Below, piece by piece: positions 1 to 6,713 of a stretch of DNA of 8,496 nucleotides. Each line of letters starts with the position of its first letter. Positions within the stretch are counted from its first letter, which is position 1. The notes beneath the pieces were generated by a model. That model was given only the letters and a program-made list of their open reading frames with translations, did no database searches and was not told the origin of the DNA. The stretch comes from Bacteroidota bacterium (GTDB lineage Bacteria; Bacteroidota; Rhodothermia; Balneolales; HLUCCA01). The position numbers and the translations under genes are program-made. The stretch is taken from assembly GCA_003448835.1 (NCBI GenBank), contig DLXM01000242.1:1-8496 (forward strand). The letters are read 5' to 3'.

Positions 1-24
1 CGGGGATGCCTATCCAATTTACTT

Positions 25-1575
25 ATGATATATTTTTTGGGATTTCTTGTATTGGTATTGATTATTGTTCTCGTATCCAGGACTATGTTCCATTCGCGGA
101 AAAAGTCAGGGGATATGAATTATGATAACATCGATTTCCCTATCGATGAAGCTGCACATCGCCTGAGTGAAGCTATTCAGTTTGAAACGATATCAAAACA
201 AAATCCGGATGATTTTCAGGGTGATGAATTCACTAGAATGCATGCCTTTTTGAAACGTGAATATCCATTACTTCACGAAAATCTGAAACGTGAAATCATC
301 AATCATTATAGTCTGCTTTTCACCTGGCAAGGAAGTAATCAGGATCTAAAACCGATGATGTTGACATGTCATCTGGATGTAGTCCCGGTTGAGCCCGGAA
401 CTGAAGCCGATTGGGACCACCCTCCATTTCAGGGAAAAATAACTGATACTCATATTTATGGACGTGGAACTATGGATGTCCAGTCTGGCGTAATGGGTAT
501 TCTGGAGGCGGTTGAAAATCTACTGCAACGTGGATTCAAACCTGAAAGAACGATCTACCTTGGATTTGGTCATGATGAGGAAATAGATGGAGAATTTGGA
601 GCACAGGAAATTGCACGGATTCTGAAAGATCGTGGTGTTGAGCTTGAGTTTTTATTAGATGAGGGATTACCTGTTGTTGAGCAGTTGTTTACCGGAATCA
701 AGTCTCCGGTAGCACTTGTCGCAATTGCTGAAAAAGGATATTTAAGTTTGGAGTTAACTTGTCTGGCTAACGGCGGACACTCTTCTGTTCCTCAAGGAAT
801 TACAGCGATTGCTCAGCTAAGTAATGCAATTCGTAAACTCGAAGAAAACCAAATGCCGGCAAAAGTCGATAAATTGGTTAAAAATAGCTTGGTGGGAATG
901 ATTCCGGGACTTTCTTATCCATTCAGATTCATTTTTGCCAATATCTGGTTCTTTCAGTTGGCTCTTAAAAAAATACTTACCGGTCGGCCTGAAACCGATG
1001 CAACGCTGCGAACGACTACGGCTACTACGATCTTTGAGTCCGGATTGAAAGAGAATGTCATTCCAACAATGGCACGAGCAGTTGTGAATTTCAGGCTACA
1101 TCCTAATGATACTGTTGATGATGTAATTCGCCATGTTGAACGCACAATTAATGACCCAAATATTTCAATCAATAAGTTATACGGATTCATTAATCCATCT
1201 GAAATATCAAGTCCCGAGAATAAGAATTACAAGATATTAGTAAACTCGATTCGTCAGGTATTTCCAGGGGTTTCAGTTTCACCAAGTTTAATGGTTGGAG
1301 CGACTGATGCACGTCACTACTCAGAATTGACATCCAATATTTACAGGTTTTTCCCGCTTAGAGCGAATCAAGATGATCTGGATCGTGTACATGGAACCAA
1401 CGAGCGCATTTTGATATCAAATTATAAGGAGATCATCCAGTTTTATGCCCGGTTTATCTTGAATTCTGCATCCTTGCAACCGATTCGAAAAATTGACAAT
1501 AGTTCAATTTTCTTTGCTGAGTTACGCGCAAAAAAGTTTAAGCGTGAGAATAAAAAAACAGCAGTGGCTGTCTGA
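25..1575 (+). CDS. M20 family metallopeptidase, carboxypeptidase S / PM20D1-like, membrane-anchored
   Basis: Predicted zinc-dependent hydrolase of peptide or N-acyl-amino-acid bonds, 516 residues. Residues 2-18 form one hydrophobic segment that would anchor the enzyme in the inner membrane. The M20 metal and catalytic set is complete: H116 and D118 in the HLDVVP motif, bridging D151 in GRGTMD, the E185-E186 pair in GHDEE, D212 in LDEG, and C-terminal H456 in VHGTNE. The lid-domain GGHSS motif is at 250-254. The motif GATDARHY followed by a YRFFPL stretch near the C terminus is typical of the carboxypeptidase S branch rather than of DapE or ArgE; this is family knowledge. The ATG was chosen because the membrane segment follows it directly, but the frame stays open to base 1, so the start could lie outside the window. 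No Shine-Dalgarno sequence is visible. The substrate cannot be told from sequence. Confidence 0.9.
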   Translation: MIYFLGFLVLVLIIVLVSRTMFHSRKKSGDMNYDNIDFPIDEAAHRLSEAIQFETISKQNPDDFQGDEFTRMHAFLKREYPLLHENLKREIINHYSLLFTWQGSNQDLKPMMLTCHLDVVPVEPGTEADWDHPPFQGKITDTHIYGRGTMDVQSGVMGILEAVENLLQRGFKPERTIYLGFGHDEEIDGEFGAQEIARILKDRGVELEFLLDEGLPVVEQLFTGIKSPVALVAIAEKGYLSLELTCLANGGHSSVPQGITAIAQLSNAIRKLEENQMPAKVDKLVKNSLVGMIPGLSYPFRFIFANIWFFQLALKKILTGRPETDATLRTTTATTIFESGLKENVIPTMARAVVNFRLHPNDTVDDVIRHVERTINDPNISINKLYGFINPSEISSPENKNYKILVNSIRQVFPGVSVSPSLMVGATDARHYSELTSNIYRFFPLRANQDDLDRVHGTNERILISNYKEIIQFYARFILNSASLQPIRKIDNSSIFFAELRAKKFKRENKKTAVAV

Positions 1576-1582
1576 TTGACAC

Positions 1583-2191
1583 TTATCTTGAATGGATGTA
1601 ATCCCGAAACAATCTCATCGCTTTGCCACGGTGACTGATTTCATTTTTTACTTCAGCATCCATTTGTGCAAATGTAATAGCGTGTCCGTCGGGGACGAAC
1701 ACCGGATCATACCCAAAGCCATTTGATCCTGCAGCATTCAATACGATTTGACCTTCGCAAACGCCATGAAACACCTTCTCGTCACTTGAAGTTACAAAGG
1801 CAAGTACTGTACGGAATCGAGCTCGAAACGGTGGCTTAAATCCACTTTCCAACTTTTCGTTTAACTCATGGACCAACTTTGTGACGTTGTCCTGATAGGA
1901 AGCATTTTCACCGGCGTACCGGGCTGAATAGACTCCGGGACGACCATCCATGGCATCTACCTCAAGTCCGGTATCGTCAGCCAGACTTGGCAACCCGGTT
2001 TCCTGAAATGTGTATCTGGCTTTTTTGAGAGCATTGCCCTCTAACGTTGGCTGGTCTTCATCGACGTCCTTTAATTCAGCAAAATCATAGGCCGATCGGG
2101 CATGAAGTCCGGATCCCCGCAACACCGACTCCATCTCGATAATTTTATTTTTGTTTCGTGTAGCAAGGACCAGGATATCTTTTTCCATCAT
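1583..2191 (-). CDS. rdgB: RdgB/HAM1 family XTP/dITP diphosphatase
   Basis: House-cleaning pyrophosphatase, 202 residues, the usual family length. It hydrolyses non-canonical purine nucleoside triphosphates (XTP, dITP, ITP) to monophosphates plus pyrophosphate in the cytoplasm, which keeps deaminated purines out of DNA and RNA. Family motifs occur in order: ATRNKNK at 10-16 (triphosphate binding), ADDTGLEVDA at 71-80 with catalytic Asp72 (the position of E. coli Asp69), GVYSARYAG at 86-94, GFGYDPVF at 158-165 (base recognition) and ISHRGKA at 185-191. The start ATG shares its A with the TAA stop of the upstream kinase gene (TAATG), so translation is probably coupled. A second ATG follows at once, and either could be used. 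The 3' end faces the M20 gene across 7 nt. Confidence 0.97.
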   Translation of the reverse strand: MMEKDILVLATRNKNKIIEMESVLRGSGLHARSAYDFAELKDVDEDQPTLEGNALKKARYTFQETGLPSLADDTGLEVDAMDGRPGVYSARYAGENASYQDNVTKLVHELNEKLESGFKPPFRARFRTVLAFVTSSDEKVFHGVCEGQIVLNAAGSNGFGYDPVFVPDGHAITFAQMDAEVKNEISHRGKAMRLFRDYIHSR

Positions 2192-2193
2192 TA
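2186..2193 (-). promoter_or_regulatory. TAATG stop-start overlap coupling the PfkB kinase and rdgB
   Basis: On the minus strand the kinase stop codon TAA overlaps the rdgB ATG by one base, and a second ATG follows directly (TAATGATG). No Shine-Dalgarno motif lies in the preceding 20 nt of the kinase gene. Re-initiation by ribosomes finishing the kinase is the likely way rdgB is translated. The overlap is seen directly; the coupling is inferred. Confidence 0.7.
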
Positions 2194-3111
2194 AAAATGG
2201 TTATCAGGAATTTCACTTAGTTCACGGAATGCATCATAACGATATTGTATCGCATCCTGATTGAGATTCATTAATCGCTCCGGACCAAATTTTTCGACAC
2301 AGTAACTGGCCATAACTGAGCCATAAATAACTGCCCGGCGCATGTTTTCCGGACTCAGATCATCTGTTTTTGCTAACCATCCTGCAAATCCCCCCATAAA
2401 AGTATCGCCAGCACCCGTTGGATCAAAAATATCAAGTACTGGAAACCCTGGAGCAGCAAATATTTCCTCACCCATAAACAAGAGAGCGCCATGCTCGCCT
2501 TTTTTGATTATCAATGTGGATGGTCCCATGTCACGGATAATTGCCGATGCCTTAATCAAATTGGGCTCACCTGATAATTCACGTGCTTCAGAATCATTGA
2601 TTATGAGTACATTTACCCTGCTTAGTGCCTTCACTAAATCATCCTTAGCACCTTCAATCCAGAAATTCATGGTATCGAGAATGACCAACTTTGGATTCGT
2701 CACCTGATCTAAAACCACAGACTGCAATGCCGGAGCGATATTCCCCAAACAAACGTATTCACTGGATTTAAAATCCTCAGGAATAACCGGATTAAATCGC
2801 TCAAACACATTTAACTGGGTATCCAGCGTGTCACGGGTGTTCAAATCAAAATGATATCGTCCTGCCCAAAAAAATGTTTTACCGGTATTATCTGTTTGCA
2901 AACCATCCAGATTAATCCCTTTATTTTTAAAAATTTCAATATCACTTTGAGCAAAATCATTACCAACTACACCCACTAATCGAACATCATCACAAAAATA
3001 AGAAGAGGTTAAGCTTAAATATGTTGCTGATCCGCCCAAAATGCGGTCTCGTTTTCCAAATGGTGTTTCAATTCCGTCATAGGCTACTGATCCGACAATA
3101 AGAATACTCAT
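2191..3111 (-). CDS. PfkB/ribokinase-family carbohydrate or nucleoside kinase
   Basis: ATP-dependent kinase of the ribokinase fold, 306 residues, normal for the family. The N-terminal PfkB signature appears as GGSATY at 26-31, where substrate hydroxyls normally bind. The C-terminal signature DPTGAGDTF spans 230-238 and carries the anion hole and the probable catalytic base Asp236. A central stretch, LDTMNFWIEG at 145-154 followed by NDSEARELSGE at 172-182, belongs to a subgroup usually annotated only as 'sugar kinase' or adenosine-kinase-like. The phosphate acceptor is therefore not known. Being co-transcribed with rdgB hints at a nucleoside or ribose-type substrate, but that is inference. 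This is the first gene of a two-gene unit read leftward from the divergent region shared with ptsI. The sequence before its ATG is AT-rich, without a Shine-Dalgarno motif. Confidence 0.9.
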   Translation of the reverse strand: MSILIVGSVAYDGIETPFGKRDRILGGSATYLSLTSSYFCDDVRLVGVVGNDFAQSDIEIFKNKGINLDGLQTDNTGKTFFWAGRYHFDLNTRDTLDTQLNVFERFNPVIPEDFKSSEYVCLGNIAPALQSVVLDQVTNPKLVILDTMNFWIEGAKDDLVKALSRVNVLIINDSEARELSGEPNLIKASAIIRDMGPSTLIIKKGEHGALLFMGEEIFAAPGFPVLDIFDPTGAGDTFMGGFAGWLAKTDDLSPENMRRAVIYGSVMASYCVEKFGPERLMNLNQDAIQYRYDAFRELSEIPDNHF

Positions 3112-3246
3112 GTAATTTGTTTGAAATAATGGTGATATATTTTTAATACTATGGTGGAAAAATAAGCATGATTTTGGGATAATTGAAGCAAATCAGACGA
3201 ATTGATTCGTTCTGTTGTATATTCTCACAAAAGAACTCTATTTAAT
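3112..3246. promoter_or_regulatory. Divergent intergenic/promoter region between the kinase-rdgB unit and ptsI
   Basis: AT-rich spacer that must hold promoters for both divergent units. Visible structure includes a 14-bp inverted repeat at 3197-3210 (listed separately). There is a direct repeat ATGGTG at 3129-3134 and 3151-3156, with starts 22 bp apart. A TATATT box at 3218-3223 could be a -10 element for ptsI. I could not find a matching -35 at standard spacing, nor a clear Bacteroidota TTTG / TAnnTTTG pair, so no promoter is asserted. If TATATT is the -10 element, transcription would start near 3230, which fits the ATG at 3247 better than an upstream TTG. Confidence 0.45.
3197..3210. repeat. 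14-bp inverted repeat upstream of ptsI, candidate operator
   Basis: ACGAAT-TG-ATTCGT is a perfect inverted repeat with 6-bp arms and a 2-bp centre. It lies 36 nt before the preferred ptsI ATG and just upstream of the TATATT box. Its position in the shared divergent region would suit a dimeric regulator. Short palindromes also arise by chance in AT-rich DNA, so the regulatory role is only a proposal. Confidence 0.4.
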
Positions 3247-4998
3247 ATGGCAGATACCAGCAAATCGAACTCAAATACTAATTCTACATGGCAAAAATGT
3301 TTTGATGGTATTCCTATTCGGGATGGATATGCGGTTGGTCCGGTACAAAAACATATTACTTCCCTTCCTGTTTCTGAAAATAAAAGCACAACTCAGCCGG
3401 ATCTTGAAATTAAACGATTCAATGAAGCCCTGGAGAGTGCACATCAAGACCTAAAAGAACTTGTTGAGCAGTTGAATACCGAGGATGAACAGCAGAAAAT
3501 TTTTCAAGCACATATCTTGATGATTCAAGATCCGGTACTGAAAAAAAATGTCATAAATCGCATAAAAAAAGAGTTTGTCACTGCAGAGTCAGCCTGGTTA
3601 AGCGTAATGCATGATTTCCAACAAATGTGGGAAAAAGCCGGCAAAGGTTCCTCCATGGAAAATCGGTCGTCTGATATTGTGGATGTGGGAATCAGAGTTC
3701 TGAGAATATTGCAAAATGAGACGATTATTGTGCCCAAATATGACCAGAAAGTGATCTTAGTTACTAAAGAACTTACTGCTTCTGATGCAATGAGCCTGGA
3801 TTCAAGTCATTTTTTGGCAGTTTTGTCGGAGAGAGGAAACGACACTTCACATAGTGCCATTTTGATCCGATCAAGAGGAATTCCGGCTGTTTTTGGATTA
3901 AAGGACATCGTCGAAAACACTTCAGAAGAGCAGATACTTGCTGTTGATGCAATCAATGGAAAGGTATATACCGGATGTTCTGAGTCATTCATTACAGATT
4001 TTCAGGTAAATATTGAGGATTTTGAACAGTATCAATCCGACCAATCTAAAGACATTAATTCTGAAACTAAATTACCATCCGGAGAAAAAGTATCACTCCT
4101 CGCAAATGTATCATCCGTAGATCAAATTGAATCAGCTCTGAAACACGGGGCATCTGGAGTTGGACTGTTTCGAACTGAATTTTTGTATACGAATCGATCT
4201 ACTCCCCCATCATTATCAGATCAAATTGAAATTTACAAAAAGGCGATTTCGTTAATGGATGGTAGAAAAATTGTCTTTCGCACAGGAGATTTTGGTGGTG
4301 ATAAGCCCATTCCCTATTTGAAATTCCCAAAAGAGGATAATCCATTCCTGGGTCTACGTGGAATCCGGTTTTCAATGAGAGAAATGCAACTTTTAGATGT
4401 CCAGTTGAAAGCTCTGTTGACGGCTTCTGAAATTGGCTCCGTTTCGATCATGTTTCCTATGGTGTCTACTGTTGATGAAGTACATCAAATACTGGATCTG
4501 GTTCATGAAATTCGTATCGAATTGGAACTAAATGGCATAAAAGTTGGCAAAATCGATCTTGGGGTAATGATCGAAGTCCCGTCTGCAGCGATTCAAATTA
4601 AAGAAATTCTGGAACTGGTAGATTTTGTAAGTATTGGTACAAATGATCTGATACAGTATGTTATGGCTGCAGATCGAACGCAAACTGAATTAACATCTAT
4701 CGTTTCGGGATTTCAGCCGTCAGCACTTAGATTAGTTAAATATGTAATTGAGTGTGCAAATGAAGCTAATAAATCGGTTTCAATCTGTGGTGAACTCGCT
4801 GGGGATCATCGGTTTACAGGGTTACTAGTTGCTTTTGGACTTCGTGAATTTAGTATGTCAGCTGATCGAATACCGGCTATTAAACACGAAATCTCAATCG
4901 CCCACACTGACTTGATATCAAAACTGCTTACCGGTTTAGATACCTGCAAAACCGCGAATCACGTAAAAATATTACTTGAAAGGTCAGGCTCGGTCTGA
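3247..4998 (+). CDS. ptsI: Phosphoenolpyruvate-protein phosphotransferase (PTS enzyme I)
   Basis: Transfers phosphate from phosphoenolpyruvate, through an active-site histidine, to HPr in the cytoplasm. From the ATG at 3247 it has 583 residues (E. coli enzyme I has 575). Order of parts: N-terminal helical/HPr-binding region with FQAHILMIQDP, phosphohistidine domain with the TSHSAI motif and His202, then the PEP-binding barrel. Barrel residues known from E. coli are retained: R309 (LFRTEF), R345 (RTGDFGGDK), E443, N466-D467 (GTNDL), R477 and Cys514 (CGELAGD). Some neighbours differ from the usual motifs: TGD instead of TLD/TMD, ADRTQ instead of VDRGN, and QPSALR near 490. An in-frame TTG at 3202 would add 15 residues, but it lies inside the inverted repeat and the added residues do not resemble an enzyme I N terminus. 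No ptsH or EII gene adjoins it. The 3' end overlaps the convergent nucleotidase gene. Confidence 0.95.
   Translation: MADTSKSNSNTNSTWQKCFDGIPIRDGYAVGPVQKHITSLPVSENKSTTQPDLEIKRFNEALESAHQDLKELVEQLNTEDEQQKIFQAHILMIQDPVLKKNVINRIKKEFVTAESAWLSVMHDFQQMWEKAGKGSSMENRSSDIVDVGIRVLRILQNETIIVPKYDQKVILVTKELTASDAMSLDSSHFLAVLSERGNDTSHSAILIRSRGIPAVFGLKDIVENTSEEQILAVDAINGKVYTGCSESFITDFQVNIEDFEQYQSDQSKDINSETKLPSGEKVSLLANVSSVDQIESALKHGASGVGLFRTEFLYTNRSTPPSLSDQIEIYKKAISLMDGRKIVFRTGDFGGDKPIPYLKFPKEDNPFLGLRGIRFSMREMQLLDVQLKALLTASEIGSVSIMFPMVSTVDEVHQILDLVHEIRIELELNGIKVGKIDLGVMIEVPSAAIQIKEILELVDFVSIGTNDLIQYVMAADRTQTELTSIVSGFQPSALRLVKYVIECANEANKSVSICGELAGDHRFTGLLVAFGLREFSMSADRIPAIKHEISIAHTDLISKLLTGLDTCKTANHVKILLERSGSV
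4984..4998. other. 15-nt tail-to-tail overlap of ptsI and the metallophosphatase gene
   Basis: The ptsI stop (TGA, 4996-4998) lies beyond the stop of the minus-strand gene (TGA, complement of 4984-4986). The last 15 nt of each coding region are therefore antisense to each other. No hairpin followed by a T-run is seen on either strand, so the two transcripts are likely to overlap at their 3' ends. The overlap is seen directly; the transcript consequence is inferred. Confidence 0.85.
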
Positions 4999-5916
4999 TG
5001 TGACCATGTGATTTGCCGCAAAAGCTCGGATGACTTGTTTTCGGCGATCAAATTCAACATCAATGCGTCCCAACATGATACCTGCAAATCCGACTTGTGA
5101 TATCACAGTTACGCTTCCATCCGCTTTCTGGACTCGTTCCGGTGCATCCAAAAACGTATGAGTATGTCCGCCAATGATTAAATCAATACCAGTGACTTTT
5201 TGTGCTATCATACGGTCACTGACACGATCAGCATCCTGATAATTATATCCAAGATGGCTTAAACAGATTACATAATCACAATTATAAAGAACCCGCAACC
5301 GATCTGCCTGAAACTGTCCGATTCGAATCGGGTCAATGTAGGTGACTCCCTCATGCATCGTGGGTGCAACCAGTCCCTGAAATGAAACACCGAGTCCAAA
5401 TATGCCAATTCGAATGCCATCGACATCCTTAATGATATAATCTTGAACTAAATCCGCCATTCCGGTATTGCCAAAATTGTAATTGGCACAGACGAAGGGG
5501 AATTTGGCTTCACCGGCTACATCCAGAAATCCGGAAACCGCGTTATCAAACTCGTGATTACCCAGTGCCATGGCATCATATCCCATCTGCGACATCAACT
5601 GAAAATCCAGGGTGCCTTTGTAGAAATTAAAGTATGGGGTTCCCTGAAATACGTCGCCGGCGTCGAGCAAGAGTGTATTTGGATTTTCCGCTCGGATCGT
5701 TTTTACCAGGGAAGCGCGTCGGGCAATCCCACCGAGCCCGCCATATCTGGGTGAATTCAGAGGAAAAGGTTCGATACGAGCGTGAGTATCATTCGTGTGC
5801 AAAATGGTCAACAACCGATTTCCGCGGCCGGCATAACTAAGTAAGGGAGTTGACCCGGCTAATGTAACTCCGAGTCCCGCTGCACCTAATCGGCGAATAA
5901 AAGTTTTTCTATCCAT
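4984..5916 (-). CDS. Tat-like exported metallophosphatase, catalytic half of a split 5'-nucleotidase
   Basis: Calcineurin-like phosphoesterase of the UshA/5'-nucleotidase type, 310 residues, consisting of the catalytic domain only. It should remove phosphate from nucleotides or related esters outside the cytoplasm. All dimetal-site motifs are present: D43 and H45 (HTNDTH), D88 (DAGD), N120-H121 (GNHEFD), H221 (SHLGY), H251 and H253 (GGHTH). The N terminus, DRKTFIRRLGAAG followed by a hydrophobic stretch to about residue 29, resembles a Tat signal, but the usual twin Arg is Arg-Lys. The C-terminal 5'-nucleotidase domain that gives substrate specificity in UshA is missing here and is encoded by the gene just upstream, with stop and start 5 nt apart. 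A GGAGGA ribosome site in the end of that gene supports this ATG and suggests coupled, matched expression. Function as a pair is inferred; the catalytic family is secure. Confidence 0.92.
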   Translation of the reverse strand: MDRKTFIRRLGAAGLGVTLAGSTPLLSYAGRGNRLLTILHTNDTHARIEPFPLNSPRYGGLGGIARRASLVKTIRAENPNTLLLDAGDVFQGTPYFNFYKGTLDFQLMSQMGYDAMALGNHEFDNAVSGFLDVAGEAKFPFVCANYNFGNTGMADLVQDYIIKDVDGIRIGIFGLGVSFQGLVAPTMHEGVTYIDPIRIGQFQADRLRVLYNCDYVICLSHLGYNYQDADRVSDRMIAQKVTGIDLIIGGHTHTFLDAPERVQKADGSVTVISQVGFAGIMLGRIDVEFDRRKQVIRAFAANHMVTSDRA

Positions 5917-5921
5917 TAAAA

Positions 5922-6713
5922 TTAATCCTCCGTAATTCTGATGCGTTGGTCCAGCTCATAATCGAGATGCCTTCTACTTCGAATGTATTCAATCATTGCA
6001 TCCCGTATCAATACATCCAAATCAATGCGTTGAATTGGATGCCAGAACGCTTCAATTGATCCACCCCTATCAGCCATGTAATTATTCGTAGCGACGAGGT
6101 AAGTACTATCCGGATTCAATGGCTCGTAGTTAACCAGAATATCTGTAGCTTTTCCGTTGCTGATTCGAAATCGAATACCGCTTACGGGTTCTCCACCATC
6201 GGCAGCTATCTCATCGGCCATTCGCTGGACCTGAACTCCAGATAGTGTTAGCACTGAAATCGTGTTTTCAAATGGCATCAGCTCAAAAATATGTCCAACT
6301 GTTATATCTCCCTGAGGCAGAGGATTTCTCAGTCCACCATTATTCACAACTCCAATTTGAACAGGTTTTCCGAGTTCCCGAATCGCGCGAAATCGCACGA
6401 TATCGGCAGACATATTTCCCAAAATACCCTCAGGTTTTCCACGTGCCATTTCAGATTCGCTGTATGCGATAACCTGATTCATTCTCGATTTCATCTGAGT
6501 GATATATGGCTTAAGTAATGCCGAAATTTCAGGATCTTCGGTAATTTCCTCAGAAACCTGATAATATGTCTCACTACTTTGGCCCGGACCCCCTGTGTTT
6601 AAAACAGCACATGACTGAATTGATAATGCGAGCAAAAAAATAATCCAACCACCCATAAATCGAGAACGAAAAGTCTTGGGGAGTTGGATTAATCGGTGAG
6701 AAAGTAGCTGCAT
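5922..6713 (-). CDS. Lipoprotein with 5'-nucleotidase C-terminal domain
   Basis: A 263-residue protein made almost wholly of the 5'-nucleotidase C-terminal domain, which in UshA binds the base and sugar of the substrate but has no metal centre. Signature stretches are VVNNGGLRNPLPQGDIT at 122-138, ELMPFENTISVLTLSG at 144-159 and NNYMADRGGSIEAFW at 210-224. The N terminus has a basic region (R16, R18), a hydrophobic core at 22-31 and a lipobox-like SIQSC ending in Cys35, so it is probably a Sec-exported lipoprotein. Gln before the Ser is unusual for a classical lipobox. The next internal Met (M20) would remove the basic region, so the longer start is preferred. It is the first gene of the pair with the metallophosphatase. 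The order is the reverse of the domain order in single-chain 5'-nucleotidases, so this is not a frameshifted single gene. No Shine-Dalgarno motif is seen before its ATG. Confidence 0.88.
   Translation of the reverse strand: MQLLSHRLIQLPKTFRSRFMGGWIIFLLALSIQSCAVLNTGGPGQSSETYYQVSEEITEDPEISALLKPYITQMKSRMNQVIAYSESEMARGKPEGILGNMSADIVRFRAIRELGKPVQIGVVNNGGLRNPLPQGDITVGHIFELMPFENTISVLTLSGVQVQRMADEIAADGGEPVSGIRFRISNGKATDILVNYEPLNPDSTYLVATNNYMADRGGSIEAFWHPIQRIDLDVLIRDAMIEYIRSRRHLDYELDQRIRITED
5926..5931 (-). promoter_or_regulatory. Strong Shine-Dalgarno GGAGGA for the metallophosphatase gene
   Basis: On the minus strand GGAGGA lies 9 nt before the ATG at 5916. It sits within the last sense codons of the upstream lipoprotein gene (ACG GAG GAT TAA). 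It is the clearest ribosome binding site in the window and contrasts with the first genes of units here, which lack one. Confidence 0.7.

Noticed and set aside
2342..2707. 121-codon plus-strand open frame opposite the PfkB kinase gene
   Set aside because: It is a shadow of the conserved kinase C-terminal half with no recognisable protein features.
3202..3246. TTG start giving a 598-residue enzyme I
   Set aside because: The extra 15 residues do not match the enzyme I N terminus. The TTG lies in an inverted repeat and upstream of a possible -10 box, and an ATG at 3247 gives normal length.
4982..5005. GGTCA...TGACC hairpin at the ptsI/phosphatase junction as a bidirectional terminator
   Set aside because: The stem is only 5 bp with a 14-nt loop and no T-run on either strand.
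5916..5924. Frameshift or nonsense mutation splitting one 5'-nucleotidase gene
   Set aside because: The C-terminal domain is encoded before the catalytic domain, each protein has its own export signal, and the second gene has its own strong ribosome site. These are two genuine genes.
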